Assembly: GCF_003028575.1 (NCBI RefSeq)
Contig: NZ_PYUD01000009.1
Coordinates: forward strand, 1-64,000
From: Halomonas urumqiensis
Lineage (GTDB): Bacteria; Pseudomonadota; Gammaproteobacteria; Pseudomonadales; Halomonadaceae
DNA length: 64,000 nucleotides
Direction: 5' to 3'
Every line of letters begins with the position of its first letter. The stretch's first letter is position 1. The notes beneath the pieces are model-generated. The model saw only the letters and a program-made list of their open reading frames with translations. It ran no database searches and was not told the origin of the DNA. Both the position numbers and the translations under genes were made by a program. Positions 55,420 through 64,000 of the stretch are shown here, piece by piece.

Positions 55420-56640
55420 ATGAGCGGACCGCTGGAGGGCATCACGGTGCTCGACATGTCGCGGGTACTGGCCGGCCCCTGGGCCGGCCAGCTCCTCGCC
55501 GACCTCGGTGCCAGGGTGATCAAGATCGAACATCCCAAGCGGGGTGACGATACCCGAGGCTGGGGGCCGCCCTGGCTTGGCCAGGGCGATAGCCCGCAGG
55601 AACATGACCTCGAACGGGTGGCGGCGTATTACCTGTGTGCCAATCGCGGCAAGCAGTCGCTCGCCGTGGATATCGCCAGCGAGCAAGGGCAGGCGCTGAT
55701 TCGCCAGTTGGCCGAAGGCGCCGATATCGTGCTGGAGAACTTCAAGGTCGGCGGGCTTGCCCGCTACGGGCTCGATTACCCCTCCTTGCACAAACTCAAT
55801 CCACGCTTGATAGGCTGCTCGATTACCGGCTTCGGCCAGGATGGCCCCTATGCGCATCGAGCCGGGTACGACTTCATGATCCAGGCCATGGGCGGGTTGA
55901 TGAGCCTTACCGGTGAGCCGGATGGCATGCCGATGAAGACGGGTGTGGCAATCACCGATGTCATGACCGGCCTCTATGCCACGGTAGGCGTGCTGGCCGC
56001 CCTGCAGGAGCGCGCCCGAACGGGTCTGGGGCAGCACATCGACGTGGCGCTGCTCGATGTCCAGGTGGCCACTCTCGCTAACCAGGCGCTGAACACACTG
56101 GTCAGCGGTGCCTCACCGCAGCGCCATGGCAATGCTCACCCCAATATCGTTCCTTACCAGGCGTTCGCATGTGCCGATGGTCATCTCGTGCTCACGGTCG
56201 GCAACGATGCTCAATTCGCGCGTTTCGCAAGCCTGTTGGGTCATCCGGAGTGGGCCGAAGACCCAGCCTATGCGACCAATGCGGCACGTGTAGGTAACCG
56301 CGAGGCACTGGTGCCGATGATCCAGTCTCGGTTGCTAAACCGGCAGCGCGATGAATGGCTGGCCGACCTCGAGGCCCGCGGCATTCCGGCGGGGCCGATC
56401 AACTCGCTTGCCGAAGTGTTCGAAGACCCCCAGGTGTGTCACCGAAAGATGCAACGGACGCTTACCAGTGGTGGGCGCGACGTTCCACAGGTCGCGAACC
56501 CGCTGCGCTTCGATGGCGAGTCGGCGACAAGCGATGTGGCGCCACCCGGAATCGGCCAGGACAGCGACCGGATTCTCACCGAGATGGGGCTGACCCAGGA
56601 CGACATCCTGCGTTTGAGGAACGCTGGCGTGGTGCGTTGA
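55420..56640 (+). CDS. class III CoA-transferase, probable succinyl-CoA:glutarate CoA-transferase
   Basis: 406 residues of the CaiB/BaiF family: GITVLDMSRVLAGPWAGQLLADLGARVIKIEHP, the acid nucleophile region YDFMIQAMGGLMSLTGEPDG, and the C-terminal PAGPINSLAEVFEDPQV. The family moves CoA between acids through an aspartyl-CoA intermediate. The specificity is inferred from the neighbour gcdH (110 bases away), as in human SUGCT and bacterial glutarate loci. ATG 55420 follows AAGGAG. Confidence 0.85.
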   Translation: MSGPLEGITVLDMSRVLAGPWAGQLLADLGARVIKIEHPKRGDDTRGWGPPWLGQGDSPQEHDLERVAAYYLCANRGKQSLAVDIASEQGQALIRQLAEGADIVLENFKVGGLARYGLDYPSLHKLNPRLIGCSITGFGQDGPYAHRAGYDFMIQAMGGLMSLTGEPDGMPMKTGVAITDVMTGLYATVGVLAALQERARTGLGQHIDVALLDVQVATLANQALNTLVSGASPQRHGNAHPNIVPYQAFACADGHLVLTVGNDAQFARFASLLGHPEWAEDPAYATNAARVGNREALVPMIQSRLLNRQRDEWLADLEARGIPAGPINSLAEVFEDPQVCHRKMQRTLTSGGRDVPQVANPLRFDGESATSDVAPPGIGQDSDRILTEMGLTQDDILRLRNAGVVR

Positions 56641-56753
56641 GGGTTGCCGCTTCGCGCACCCCGCACCGTCGATGCGCCTTCTGAGTGTCCCGGAGTCATG
56701 CCTGACCAGGCCTCCGACTCTTGGCGTGGGCGCACGGTGACGTGTCTTTCGAA

Positions 56754-56780
56754 CGAAAAAAGCGCCCCTTGGGGCGCTTC
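56754..56780 (-). terminator. terminator of acnB
   Basis: On the minus strand GCGCCCC, loop AA, GGGGCGC and six T. It also lies 120 bases beyond the CoA-transferase stop, so it may work in both directions (TTCT on the + side). 85 bases after the acnB stop codon. Confidence 0.85.
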
Positions 56781-56865
56781 TGTCATCGGCTCAGGCCACC
56801 GCTCGCGGTGGCCATCGATGTTGCGAGCATCGGAGTCGAACTTGATTCTATCAGAACAAGGGGTA

Positions 56866-59469
56866 TCAGGCTTCCTGTGCGATCGGAATCACGTTGGACG
56901 CTGCGTTCTGATACTCCTCGATTTCGTGGAAGTTCATGTAGCGGTAGATTTCACCCGACATGGCGTCGAACTCGCTCATGTAGCGGCGATACTCATCGAC
57001 GCTCGGCAGGCGACCTTCCACGGCGGCCACCGCCGCCAGTTCCGCGGACGCCAGGTAGACATTGGCGCCGTCACCCAGGCGATTGGGGAAGTTGCGGGTG
57101 GAGGTGGAGACCACCGTGCTCTTGGCGGCCACGCGCGCCTGGTTACCCATGCACAGCGAGCAGCCGGGCATTTCCATGCGTGCACCGGCGCGGCCATAAA
57201 TGCCGTAATACCCTTCCTCGGTCAGCTGGTGCTGGTCCATCTTGGTCGGCGGTGCCAGCCACAGGCGAGTCTTCAGGCTACCGGCCGGTTGCTTCTCGAG
57301 CAGCTTGCCCGCGGCACGGAAGTGGCCGATGTTGGTCATGCACGAGCCGATGAACACCTCATCGATCTTCTCGCCGGCAACCTCGGAGAGCAGGCGCGCG
57401 TCGTCCGGGTCGTTGGGTGCGCACAGAACCGGCTCCTTTAGCTCGGCCAGGTCGATTTCGATGACCTCGGCATACTCGGCATCCTTGTCGGCACGCATCA
57501 GGCTCGGGTTGGCCAGCCACTCTTCCATGCCAAGAATGCGGCGCTCGATGGTGCGCTTGTCACCATAGCCGTTGGCGATCATCCACTTCAGCAGCGTGAT
57601 GTTCGACTTCAGGTACTCGCTGACGCTCTCCTCGGAAAGCGTGATGGTGCAACCCGCGGCACTCCGTTCTGCGGAGGCGTCGGAGAGTTCGAAGGCCTGC
57701 TCGACGGTCAGATCCTCGAGACCTTCGATTTCCAGCACGCGACCCGAGAAGGCGTTCTTCTTGCCAGACTTGGCGACAGTCAGCAGGCCCTGCTTGATGC
57801 CGTAGTAGGGTATGGCGTGAACCAGGTCGCGCAGGGTGACGCCGGGCTGGCGCTGACCCTTGAAGCGCACCAGGACCGATTCCGGCATATCCAGTGGCAT
57901 CACGCCAGTGGCGGCGGCAAAGGCCACCAGGCCGGAACCGGCCGGGAAGGAGATGCCCAGCGGGAAGCGGGTGTGGGAATCGCCGCCGGTACCCACGGTA
58001 TCTGGCAGCAGCATGCGATTCAGCCAGCTGTGGATGATGCCATCGCCGGGCCGCAGGGAGACACCACCGCGGTTCATGATGAAGTCGGGCAGGGTGTGGT
58101 GGGTGTCCACATCGACAGGCTTCGGGTAGGCCGCGGTGTGACAGAATGACTGCATCACCAGGTCGGCCTGGAAACCGAGGCAGGCAAGATCCTTGAGCTC
58201 GTCACGGGTCATTGGGCCGGTGGTATCCTGGGAGCCCACGGTGGCCATCTTCGGTTCGCAGTACATGCCCGGACGCACGCCGTCCATGCCACAGGCCTTG
58301 CCGACCATCTTCTGGGCCAGGGTGAAGCCGCGGCCGGTGTCCTTCGGTTGTTCCGGCAGACGGAACACGTCCGATTGTGGCAGGCCCAGCGACTCACGTG
58401 CCTTGGTGGTCAGGCCGCGGCCGATGATCAACGGAATACGGCCACCGGCGCGCACTTCGTCGAGGATCACCTGGGTCTTGAGTTCGAAGGTGCTGACGAC
58501 CTCGTCGGTGCCGTGCTTGCAGACCTTGCCCTGATAGGGGTAGATGTCAATGACATCGCCCATCTCGAGGTTGGATACATCCATCTCGACGGGCAGGGCG
58601 CCTGCATCTTCCATGGTGTTGAAGAAGATCGGTGCGATCTTGCCACCGAAACAGAAGCCGCCCGCGCGCTTGTTGGGAACGTTGGGGATGTCGTCACCGA
58701 AGAACCATAGCACCGAGTTGGTGGCCGACTTGCGCGATGAACCAGTGCCCACCACATCGCCGACATAAGCAACGGGGAAACCCTTTGCCTTGACGTCCTC
58801 GATCTGCTTGAGCGGGCCTGTGGTACCGGGCACTTCCGGTTCGATACCGTCGCGCTCATTCTTGAGCATGGCATTGGCATGCAGCGGGATATCGGGGCGC
58901 GACCAGGCATCCGGAGCGGGTGAGAGGTCATCGGTATTGGTTTCGCCGGGTACCTTGAACACCGCAAGCGTGATCTTCTCGGCAAGCTCGGGCTTGGCGA
59001 GGAACCACTCGGCGTCGGCCCAGGACTGCACCACGTCCTTGGCGACGGCATTGCCGTTCTTGGCACGTTCTTCCACGTCATGGAAGGCGTCGAACATCAG
59101 CAGAGTGTGCTTGAGCTGTTCTCCCACTTCCTTGGCCAGTTCCTGGTCGTCGAGCAGCTCGACCAAGGTGACGATGTTATAGCCGCCTTGCATGGTGCCA
59201 AGCAGCTTCACGGCGTGAATCTTGTCGATCAGGGGGGAGGTGGCCTCGCCCTTGGCCAGCGCGGTCAGGAAGCCCGCCTTGACGTAGGCAGCCTCGTCAA
59301 CACCCGGTGGAACGCGATTGGTGATCAAGTCGAGGACGAATTCCTCTTCACCGGCTGGCGGCGACTTCAGCAGTTCGATAAGTGCGGCGACCTGCTCAGC
59401 GTTCAGCGGCTTGGGTGGAACACCCTCGGCGGCACGCTCCTCGACATGTTGGCGGTAGGCTTCAATCAC
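56866..59469 (-). CDS. acnB: aconitate hydratase B
   Basis: 867 residues, the same as E. coli AcnB within a few residues and highly similar along its length (ERAAEGV N-terminus, [57 protein letters not shown]). The iron-sulfur cysteines are in [15 protein letters not shown] and [13 protein letters not shown]. It interconverts citrate and isocitrate in the TCA cycle. GTG 59469 is used: GAGGGCCCCAAC lies upstream and the E. coli-like N-terminus ([17 protein letters not shown]) begins there; a 71-residue extension is rejected. Confidence 0.97.
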   Translation of the reverse strand: MIEAYRQHVEERAAEGVPPKPLNAEQVAALIELLKSPPAGEEEFVLDLITNRVPPGVDEAAYVKAGFLTALAKGEATSPLIDKIHAVKLLGTMQGGYNIVTLVELLDDQELAKEVGEQLKHTLLMFDAFHDVEERAKNGNAVAKDVVQSWADAEWFLAKPELAEKITLAVFKVPGETNTDDLSPAPDAWSRPDIPLHANAMLKNERDGIEPEVPGTTGPLKQIEDVKAKGFPVAYVGDVVGTGSSRKSATNSVLWFFGDDIPNVPNKRAGGFCFGGKIAPIFFNTMEDAGALPVEMDVSNLEMGDVIDIYPYQGKVCKHGTDEVVSTFELKTQVILDEVRAGGRIPLIIGRGLTTKARESLGLPQSDVFRLPEQPKDTGRGFTLAQKMVGKACGMDGVRPGMYCEPKMATVGSQDTTGPMTRDELKDLACLGFQADLVMQSFCHTAAYPKPVDVDTHHTLPDFIMNRGGVSLRPGDGIIHSWLNRMLLPDTVGTGGDSHTRFPLGISFPAGSGLVAFAAATGVMPLDMPESVLVRFKGQRQPGVTLRDLVHAIPYYGIKQGLLTVAKSGKKNAFSGRVLEIEGLEDLTVEQAFELSDASAERSAAGCTITLSEESVSEYLKSNITLLKWMIANGYGDKRTIERRILGMEEWLANPSLMRADKDAEYAEVIEIDLAELKEPVLCAPNDPDDARLLSEVAGEKIDEVFIGSCMTNIGHFRAAGKLLEKQPAGSLKTRLWLAPPTKMDQHQLTEEGYYGIYGRAGARMEMPGCSLCMGNQARVAAKSTVVSTSTRNFPNRLGDGANVYLASAELAAVAAVEGRLPSVDEYRRYMSEFDAMSGEIYRYMNFHEIEEYQNAASNVIPIAQEA

Positions 59470-59732
59470 GTTGGGGCCCTCATCGGTGGTGATTGCCAGG
59501 ACATGATCAAGTGACGTGAAACGGTGGCAATTGATCGTTCTGGCGGGTGAAACAGGGGTGAAGGACGCCCTGTCTGCGATGGCGCCGAGTCTACTCGAAA
59601 CTGTCGACAATGTTAAGCGAGGCCCAGCGCCAGGGCCTTGGACTTTGGTCTGCGTGATGTCCGTCCTGCTACAGGATGTCACCGAGCCCTTGGCGCGTTA
59701 CCATGGATGACTCGCTGAACCAGAGAGATCCC
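59470..59732. other. divergent spacer acnB / DUF1289 gene
   Basis: 263 bases between the divergent genes. AATTGATCG and TGTTAAGCG patches could hold promoters; no palindrome or riboregulator was seen. Confidence 0.3.
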
Positions 59733-60215
59733 ATGTCTGCCAGCCAATCTTTTGCGCCTGCTCGTCGACGCACATCGTCAGGGGTGATCGTCTCGCCCTG
59801 CGTCGGTCTGTGTTCCACCACCCTTGGCGATCGCACTTGCCGGGGATGTCAGCGCGCCGACAGCGAGATCCATGATTGGCCCGGTCTTTCACACGACGAA
59901 CGCCGTGCTCGCCTGGTAGCACTCGACTCCCTGCGCGAGGCCGTCGCCGGACGCTACCTGCAACTGCTCGACAGCGATGCGTTCGATGCCCAGATGCGGC
60001 GCCACCGTATTCGCTCCCGGTCCGATCAGCCGGGGTTATCGAAGGCGGTAGAGCTGCTCAGAGTGGGGCGCGATCGAATTCGCGACCTGCGTTGCTATGG
60101 TCTGGCGCCATTGGGTGAGGCGCGTCACCTCTCTGTTGCAGAACTCCATGACCGGATTGCCGCCGATCTGGCCAGTGCCGCAGAATTGCGCCGGATCAGC
60201 CTTGCCGATTCCTGA
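59733..60215 (+). CDS. DUF1289 (Fe-S-type) protein
   Basis: 160 residues. The DUF1289 cysteine pattern is CVGLCSTTLGDRTCRGCQRADSEIHDW near residues 24–50, which is thought to bind a metal or cluster. The remaining 110 residues are charged and not recognised. Homologues of this length occur in other proteobacteria, some beside miaE as here. ATG 59733 has GAGAGATCCC upstream; ATG 59703 is possible. Function unknown. Confidence 0.78.
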   Translation: MSASQSFAPARRRTSSGVIVSPCVGLCSTTLGDRTCRGCQRADSEIHDWPGLSHDERRARLVALDSLREAVAGRYLQLLDSDAFDAQMRRHRIRSRSDQPGLSKAVELLRVGRDRIRDLRCYGLAPLGEARHLSVAELHDRIAADLASAAELRRISLADS

Positions 60216-60260
60216 CACCCGCATGGCCATCGACGAAGGCCATCGCCTAGAGCCATTATC

Positions 60261-60920
60261 ATGCCAGTAGCCGATTCTCCTCGCCCGCCCGAACGCACTG
60301 TCAGCCCCGATACGGATGCGTTGCTGCCCAGCCAGTTGCTTGACTTCCTGGGGTGTCGAACGCCCGATGCCTGGCTTGACTGGGCACTCGACAACACCGA
60401 ATTACTGTTGATCGACCATGCGCAATGCGAGAAGAAAGCGGCTTCCACCGCGATGAGTCTGCTTTACCGGTATGTCGACCGGCCATTATTGTTGTCAAAG
60501 ATGTCTCAACTGGCCCGTGAGGAGTTGCTGCATTTCGAGCAGGTGGTGACGTTGATGGAGGCCCGCGGCATTGGCTATCGTCATCTCAGCGCGTCACGCT
60601 ATGCCGAAGGGTTGCGGCGGCATGTTCGCCCTCAAGACCCCGAGCGACTGGTCGATATCTTGATCATCGGTGCCTTTATCGAGGCTCGCAGTTGCGAGCG
60701 CTTTGCCCGGCTCATTCCGCATCTCGACAGTGAGCTTGCAAAGTTCTATCGCAGTCTGGTTAAGTCGGAAGGACGCCACTATGAAGATTACCTGATGCTG
60801 GCACGTGAGTACGCCGCATCATCTATCGAGTCACGAATTGCCTTGTTTGCCGCCCACGAAGCGGAACTGGTGCAGACGCCCGACACGGCGTTTCGTTTTC
60901 ACAGCGGCGTGCCTGCCTGA
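60261..60920 (+). CDS. miaE: tRNA 2-methylthio-N6-isopentenyl-A37 hydroxylase
   Basis: 219 residues of the ferritin-like diiron fold, with EELLH (E88, H91), an IEARSCERF glutamate and SEGRHYEDY as iron ligands. MiaE hydroxylates the isopentenyl group of ms2i6A in tRNA using oxygen. The partner MiaA and MiaB genes are not in the window. ATG 60261, standard length. 45 bases after the DUF1289 gene, so they may form an operon. Confidence 0.92.
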   Translation: MPVADSPRPPERTVSPDTDALLPSQLLDFLGCRTPDAWLDWALDNTELLLIDHAQCEKKAASTAMSLLYRYVDRPLLLSKMSQLAREELLHFEQVVTLMEARGIGYRHLSASRYAEGLRRHVRPQDPERLVDILIIGAFIEARSCERFARLIPHLDSELAKFYRSLVKSEGRHYEDYLMLAREYAASSIESRIALFAAHEAELVQTPDTAFRFHSGVPA

Positions 60921-60951
60921 AGGCCGCCGCCATCGACTGGCAGGACCGACC

Positions 60952-63900
60952 ATGATGCGGAAGCCCTCCGACGTCGTAGACACCAACGAGCAGAATCAAC
61001 TGGCGCTGTTCGGCCACTTCTCGCTGACCCTCGGCGAGGATGTGGTAACGCAGTTCAGCTATGACAAGGTGAAAGCGCTACTGGTTTACCTGCTGCTGCA
61101 TAGTCAGCCGGTCAATCGCGCCACCCTGGCGGAGCTGCTGTGGCCCGACCAGGGATTGTCGTCGGGACGCACCAATCTCAGGCATGCACTGCATTGCCTG
61201 CGCCAGTCGTTGGGCGAGGAGGCGGAACGTGTACTGGTAGTGTCGCGACAGACCATCGCCTTCCGGCTGCCGGAAAGCTGGCGCTTCGATCTACTGGAAG
61301 TCCAGGGGTTGCTCGACGACGAGCGAGACCTGGCCACCCTGGCCGCGCTGCTCGAACGCTACAACGGTGATCTGGTGGAAGAGTTGCAGCTGCCAGCTTG
61401 TGGTGATTACCAGCGGTGGTTGCTGCAGGTGCGCAACGAATGGCGGCAGCGTGTCATTCGCTTCGCCGAGGCGGCGCTTGAGCAACATGACAATGTGCCA
61501 GACAGGCTTCTCTATGACCTGGTCAGCCGCTTCCCGGGTTATGGTCCATTTCACGAACGGTTGGTACACCAGCTCGCTGATCAAGGCCAGTTGGCCGCCG
61601 CTCATGAACAATACAATGCCTACCTTCAACTTCTCGCGCTCTCGGGACAGCAGCCGGAGCCGGCCTTCCTGCAACTGGCGCGTTACTGGTCGGATGCCGG
61701 CAGTGACTCGGTTCAAGCGGGTAGCGTAGGCTTCTCGCGAATACTTGCTGCCGATAGCGCACCGCTGCGCGAGGATGAGATCGAGCAGCGCCAGTTGTCG
61801 GTGATGGCCATCCGGCTGCGCCTCAAGGGTGACCTGTCGTCGCGGGCGGGTAGCCGCGCCTGCTTGATGTTGCAGTTCGAATTGATGCGCTGGCTCGAGC
61901 AGCAGTGCCATCATCTCGGCGGGTTCTGGCTCCCGGGTGCCACCGGTGGGTTGGGGCTTGCCTGTTTCGGCACCCATGGCCCCGCTCACCAGCTGGCCGA
62001 ACTGGTGGCGTTGTACGAGCACTGCCGCCGGATGCTGCCTGACGAATCGGCGCGACACTGGAGCGGCGAGGGCGAGCCTCCCCAGGTGGCGCTTGCTGCC
62101 GGTCTCAACAGTGGCCGGGTGATCTATCTGCCTGAGCGCCATATGGTCGACCCGCTGGGGCAGGTTACCCAGGGGTCGCTTGAACTGATGAACGCTGCCG
62201 AAGGCAGTGAGCTGGTGATCTCCCAGGAAGCTAGCCAGCACATGCCACCAGCGCTCGACCTGCAGCCACGGCTGAGTTCACGGCTGGTGGCCAGTGACGG
62301 TCGCGTACGCTTGCGAGCGCTGGTGCTGGGCACTAACGAGGGTGGGCGCGAAGCGCTGCCGCCGAGCCTGGTGGGGCGCGAAAGCCAGCTAAGAACGTTG
62401 CGTGATGCGTTGGCGCGGGCCGGTATCGGTCTGCGTCAGAGCGTGCTGGTACGTGGCCCTTCCGGTATGGGCAAGTCGGCATTGATGGTGGGCTTTCGGC
62501 AACTCGAGCAGAGTCGTGATGCTGCCATCTGCTGGCAGCCAACCACGCGTTTGTCGGTGCAGGAACCGTATGGCGTCGCCAGGCATCTGCTGCGCTGGCG
62601 GCTGGGTGGCGAGATTACGACCGATGCCTTCAACGCACTGCTTGAAACGCTGTCCGTACCCGTGCCCGACGAAGAGCGCCGTCAACTGCTGGAAGAGGCG
62701 CTTGGAGTGCGTGATCCGCGCGAGGTCGCGGTGCTGGCCCAGAGCGGCGAGGCGGTCGAACTGGTGGTCGGCATGTTGCACCGCTTGATCACTGCACTTG
62801 CCGCCGAACGTACCCTGGTGCTGATGATCGATGACCTGCAGTGGCTCGATGAGCCCTCCTTCAAGGTGCTGGCGGGGTTGCAGGCGCGCTTGCCGATCAA
62901 CTGCGCTTTCCTGCTGGTGGCAAGCCACCATGGGCGCGAGGTGTTGCCGGCGAAGCTGCACTGGGATCAGCAGATCTCCCTTGGTCGCCTCGATGCCATT
63001 CAGTCTTCACACTTGCTGTCGCAGCTGTCACGACGCTACCGGATCCATCTCAGTCCGCGCTTGCGAGGCCAGATCATCGAGCGCTGCGACGGTGTGCCGC
63101 TCTATCTTCAGGAAATCTGCCGTCGCGTCGACCTGGATCGGCGCGAGGGACGTAGCGTGCAGCTCGATGAACTTCCGCATGGCCTGCTGGGGCTTTTGGC
63201 AAGCCGCATCGATCAACTCGATGCCGACCGCGAGGTGGCTCACGTATCGGCGGTGCTCGGTCGACGGTTCCGCTTCGATTTCCTGGCTGAATGCAGTGGT
63301 TGGGAGAAACCGCGCCTTTGCCAGGCGCTCGAGCAGATGCGCAGGCTCGAGATAATCGAGCCGGTTGAAGGCGACGACGATGGTCGTGAATATCAGTTCA
63401 CCCATCAATTGTTGCAGGAAGCCGCCTATCTGTCATGTCCGCGAGATGTGCGTGTGTCCATTCACCGCCAGGTCGTCGAATTGATCGAAGAGCACTTCCC
63501 GATGTGGATCAGCCGCCATCCCGGGGACTTCGCCACCCACCTGCGGCGCAGTGGCCACTATGCGCGTGGGGCGCGTTACTTCGAACTTGCGGCGCGTGAG
63601 GCACTCAAGGTCAGTGCCAATCGTACGGCACTCAAGATGGCCGATTTTGGTCTGGCGAGTCTGCGTCATGTCGAAGATCAGGCCGAGCGCGAGGTTAGCC
63701 TGCTGACCGTTCGTGGTCAGGCGGCCTTCGCCCTTGAAGGCCATGGCTCGCCCACCGCCCACGAGAGTTTCGTTCGAGCGCGCGAACTGCTGGCGGGGCT
63801 GGATACCTCCGATGAAGACAGCGACGACCTGGAGCAGGCCTTCCTGGTCAAGTGGGGGCTGTGGGTGGGGTGTAGCCAGCGACATGCGCATGCCGACGCG

Positions 63901-64000
63901 TTCCATCTGGCATCAAGGCTGGCTGACCTTGCGCAGAGGCTCGATGACCCGCGCTATCGGCGCCTGGCGGAGTACTCGCGGGCCAGCTGCGAGTATTGGG
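60952..64000 (+). CDS. large transcriptional regulator with winged-helix/BTAD, cyclase-like and AAA ATPase domains, 3' partial
   Basis: An uninterrupted frame of over 1000 codons to the right edge, starting at ATG 60952 with AGGA six bases before it (ATG 60955 also possible). Residues 20–110 are a winged-helix domain (LALFGHFSLTLGEDVVTQFSYDKVKALLVYLLLH … RATLAELLWPD). A BTAD-like helical part follows to about 250. Residues about 264–460 (IEQRQLSVMAIRLR … ALAAGLNSGRVIYLP … VTQGSLELMNAAEGSELVIS) resemble a class III nucleotide cyclase domain, but the catalytic metal and substrate residues are not evident. The AAA part has Walker A GPSGMGKS (502–509) and Walker B LMIDDLQWLD (624–633), then a helical C-terminus. 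The target is unknown. STAND-type regulators of this layout sense ligands through the missing end. Confidence 0.8.
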   Translation, partial: MMRKPSDVVDTNEQNQLALFGHFSLTLGEDVVTQFSYDKVKALLVYLLLHSQPVNRATLAELLWPDQGLSSGRTNLRHALHCLRQSLGEEAERVLVVSRQTIAFRLPESWRFDLLEVQGLLDDERDLATLAALLERYNGDLVEELQLPACGDYQRWLLQVRNEWRQRVIRFAEAALEQHDNVPDRLLYDLVSRFPGYGPFHERLVHQLADQGQLAAAHEQYNAYLQLLALSGQQPEPAFLQLARYWSDAGSDSVQAGSVGFSRILAADSAPLREDEIEQRQLSVMAIRLRLKGDLSSRAGSRACLMLQFELMRWLEQQCHHLGGFWLPGATGGLGLACFGTHGPAHQLAELVALYEHCRRMLPDESARHWSGEGEPPQVALAAGLNSGRVIYLPERHMVDPLGQVTQGSLELMNAAEGSELVISQEASQHMPPALDLQPRLSSRLVASDGRVRLRALVLGTNEGGREALPPSLVGRESQLRTLRDALARAGIGLRQSVLVRGPSGMGKSALMVGFRQLEQSRDAAICWQPTTRLSVQEPYGVARHLLRWRLGGEITTDAFNALLETLSVPVPDEERRQLLEEALGVRDPREVAVLAQSGEAVELVVGMLHRLITALAAERTLVLMIDDLQWLDEPSFKVLAGLQARLPINCAFLLVASHHGREVLPAKLHWDQQISLGRLDAIQSSHLLSQLSRRYRIHLSPRLRGQIIERCDGVPLYLQEICRRVDLDRREGRSVQLDELPHGLLGLLASRIDQLDADREVAHVSAVLGRRFRFDFLAECSGWEKPRLCQALEQMRRLEIIEPVEGDDDGREYQFTHQLLQEAAYLSCPRDVRVSIHRQVVELIEEHFPMWISRHPGDFATHLRRSGHYARGARYFELAAREALKVSANRTALKMADFGLASLRHVEDQAEREVSLLTVRGQAAFALEGHGSPTAHESFVRARELLAGLDTSDEDSDDLEQAFLVKWGLWVGCSQRHAHADAFHLASRLADLAQRLDDPRYRRLAEYSRASCEYW

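Noticed and set aside
59470..59682. A 71-residue N-terminal extension of AcnB
   Set aside because: E. coli AcnB begins at the equivalent of GTG 59469 and a ribosome site stands before it.

Overview
The window looks like chromosomal DNA of a gammaproteobacterium, most likely Halomonadaceae (Halomonas or a close relative). This rests on the high GC content, on protein resemblance to Pseudomonas/Halomonas families, and on conserved gene order: folD–tRNAs–tig–clpP–clpX–lon–hupB–ppiD, and lexA next to psrA, nagZ and hpt. No rRNA, prophage, insertion sequence or CRISPR array was seen. Coding density is high, and most content is core metabolism and housekeeping.

Layout. 1–6.3 kb: the 3' end of a giant type I secreted adhesin, then lapD and lapG, the c-di-GMP receptor and periplasmic protease expected to control its release. 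6.4–13.0 kb: terB-like gene, an FAD amino-acid dehydrogenase, a membrane protein, pyrC, a lipoprotein hydrolase, and the mtnN/luxS pair (methyl cycle, AI-2), then folD. 13.2–22.6 kb: tRNA-Pro, tRNA-Arg and two identical tRNA-His genes, followed by the proteostasis block tig-clpP-clpX-lon-hupB-ppiD. 22.9–27.4 kb: a COG0523 metallochaperone behind a Zur-like palindrome, free-methionine sulfoxide reductase, and metNIQ behind what reads as a SAM-II riboswitch with a terminator/antiterminator switch. 27.6–33.9 kb: ribE and a nucleobase salvage block (purine permease, apt, gpt, ung, upp, uraA).

33.9–39.5 kb: a cupin regulator, then the molybdenum cofactor operon mobA-mobB-moeA-moaCD-moaE-moaA, in which MoaC and MoaD are one reading frame. 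39.5–45 kb: an AT-hook nucleoid-type protein flanked by 14-bp tandem repeats, an RNase J-like protein, purU, and the SOS pair lexA-dinB. 45.2–48.1 kb: psrA, a YkuD protein without signal peptide, nagZ and hpt in a tight operon that suggests peptidoglycan recycling. 48.2–56.6 kb: acyl-CoA catabolism: acyl-CoA synthetase and LiuR-type regulator, a perfect palindromic operator, valine-branch genes (acyl-CoA dehydrogenase, 3-hydroxyisobutyryl-CoA hydrolase, mmsB), then glutaryl-CoA dehydrogenase and a CoA-transferase. 56.8–64 kb: acnB, a DUF1289 protein, miaE, and a large regulator (winged helix/BTAD, cyclase-like domain, AAA ATPase) that runs off the right edge.

The most notable points are the metNIQ leader switch, the MoaC–MoaD fusion, the cytoplasmic YkuD protein beside nagZ, a 153-bp inverted-repeat element between upp and uraA, and several palindromic operators that match the likely regulators of their genes.
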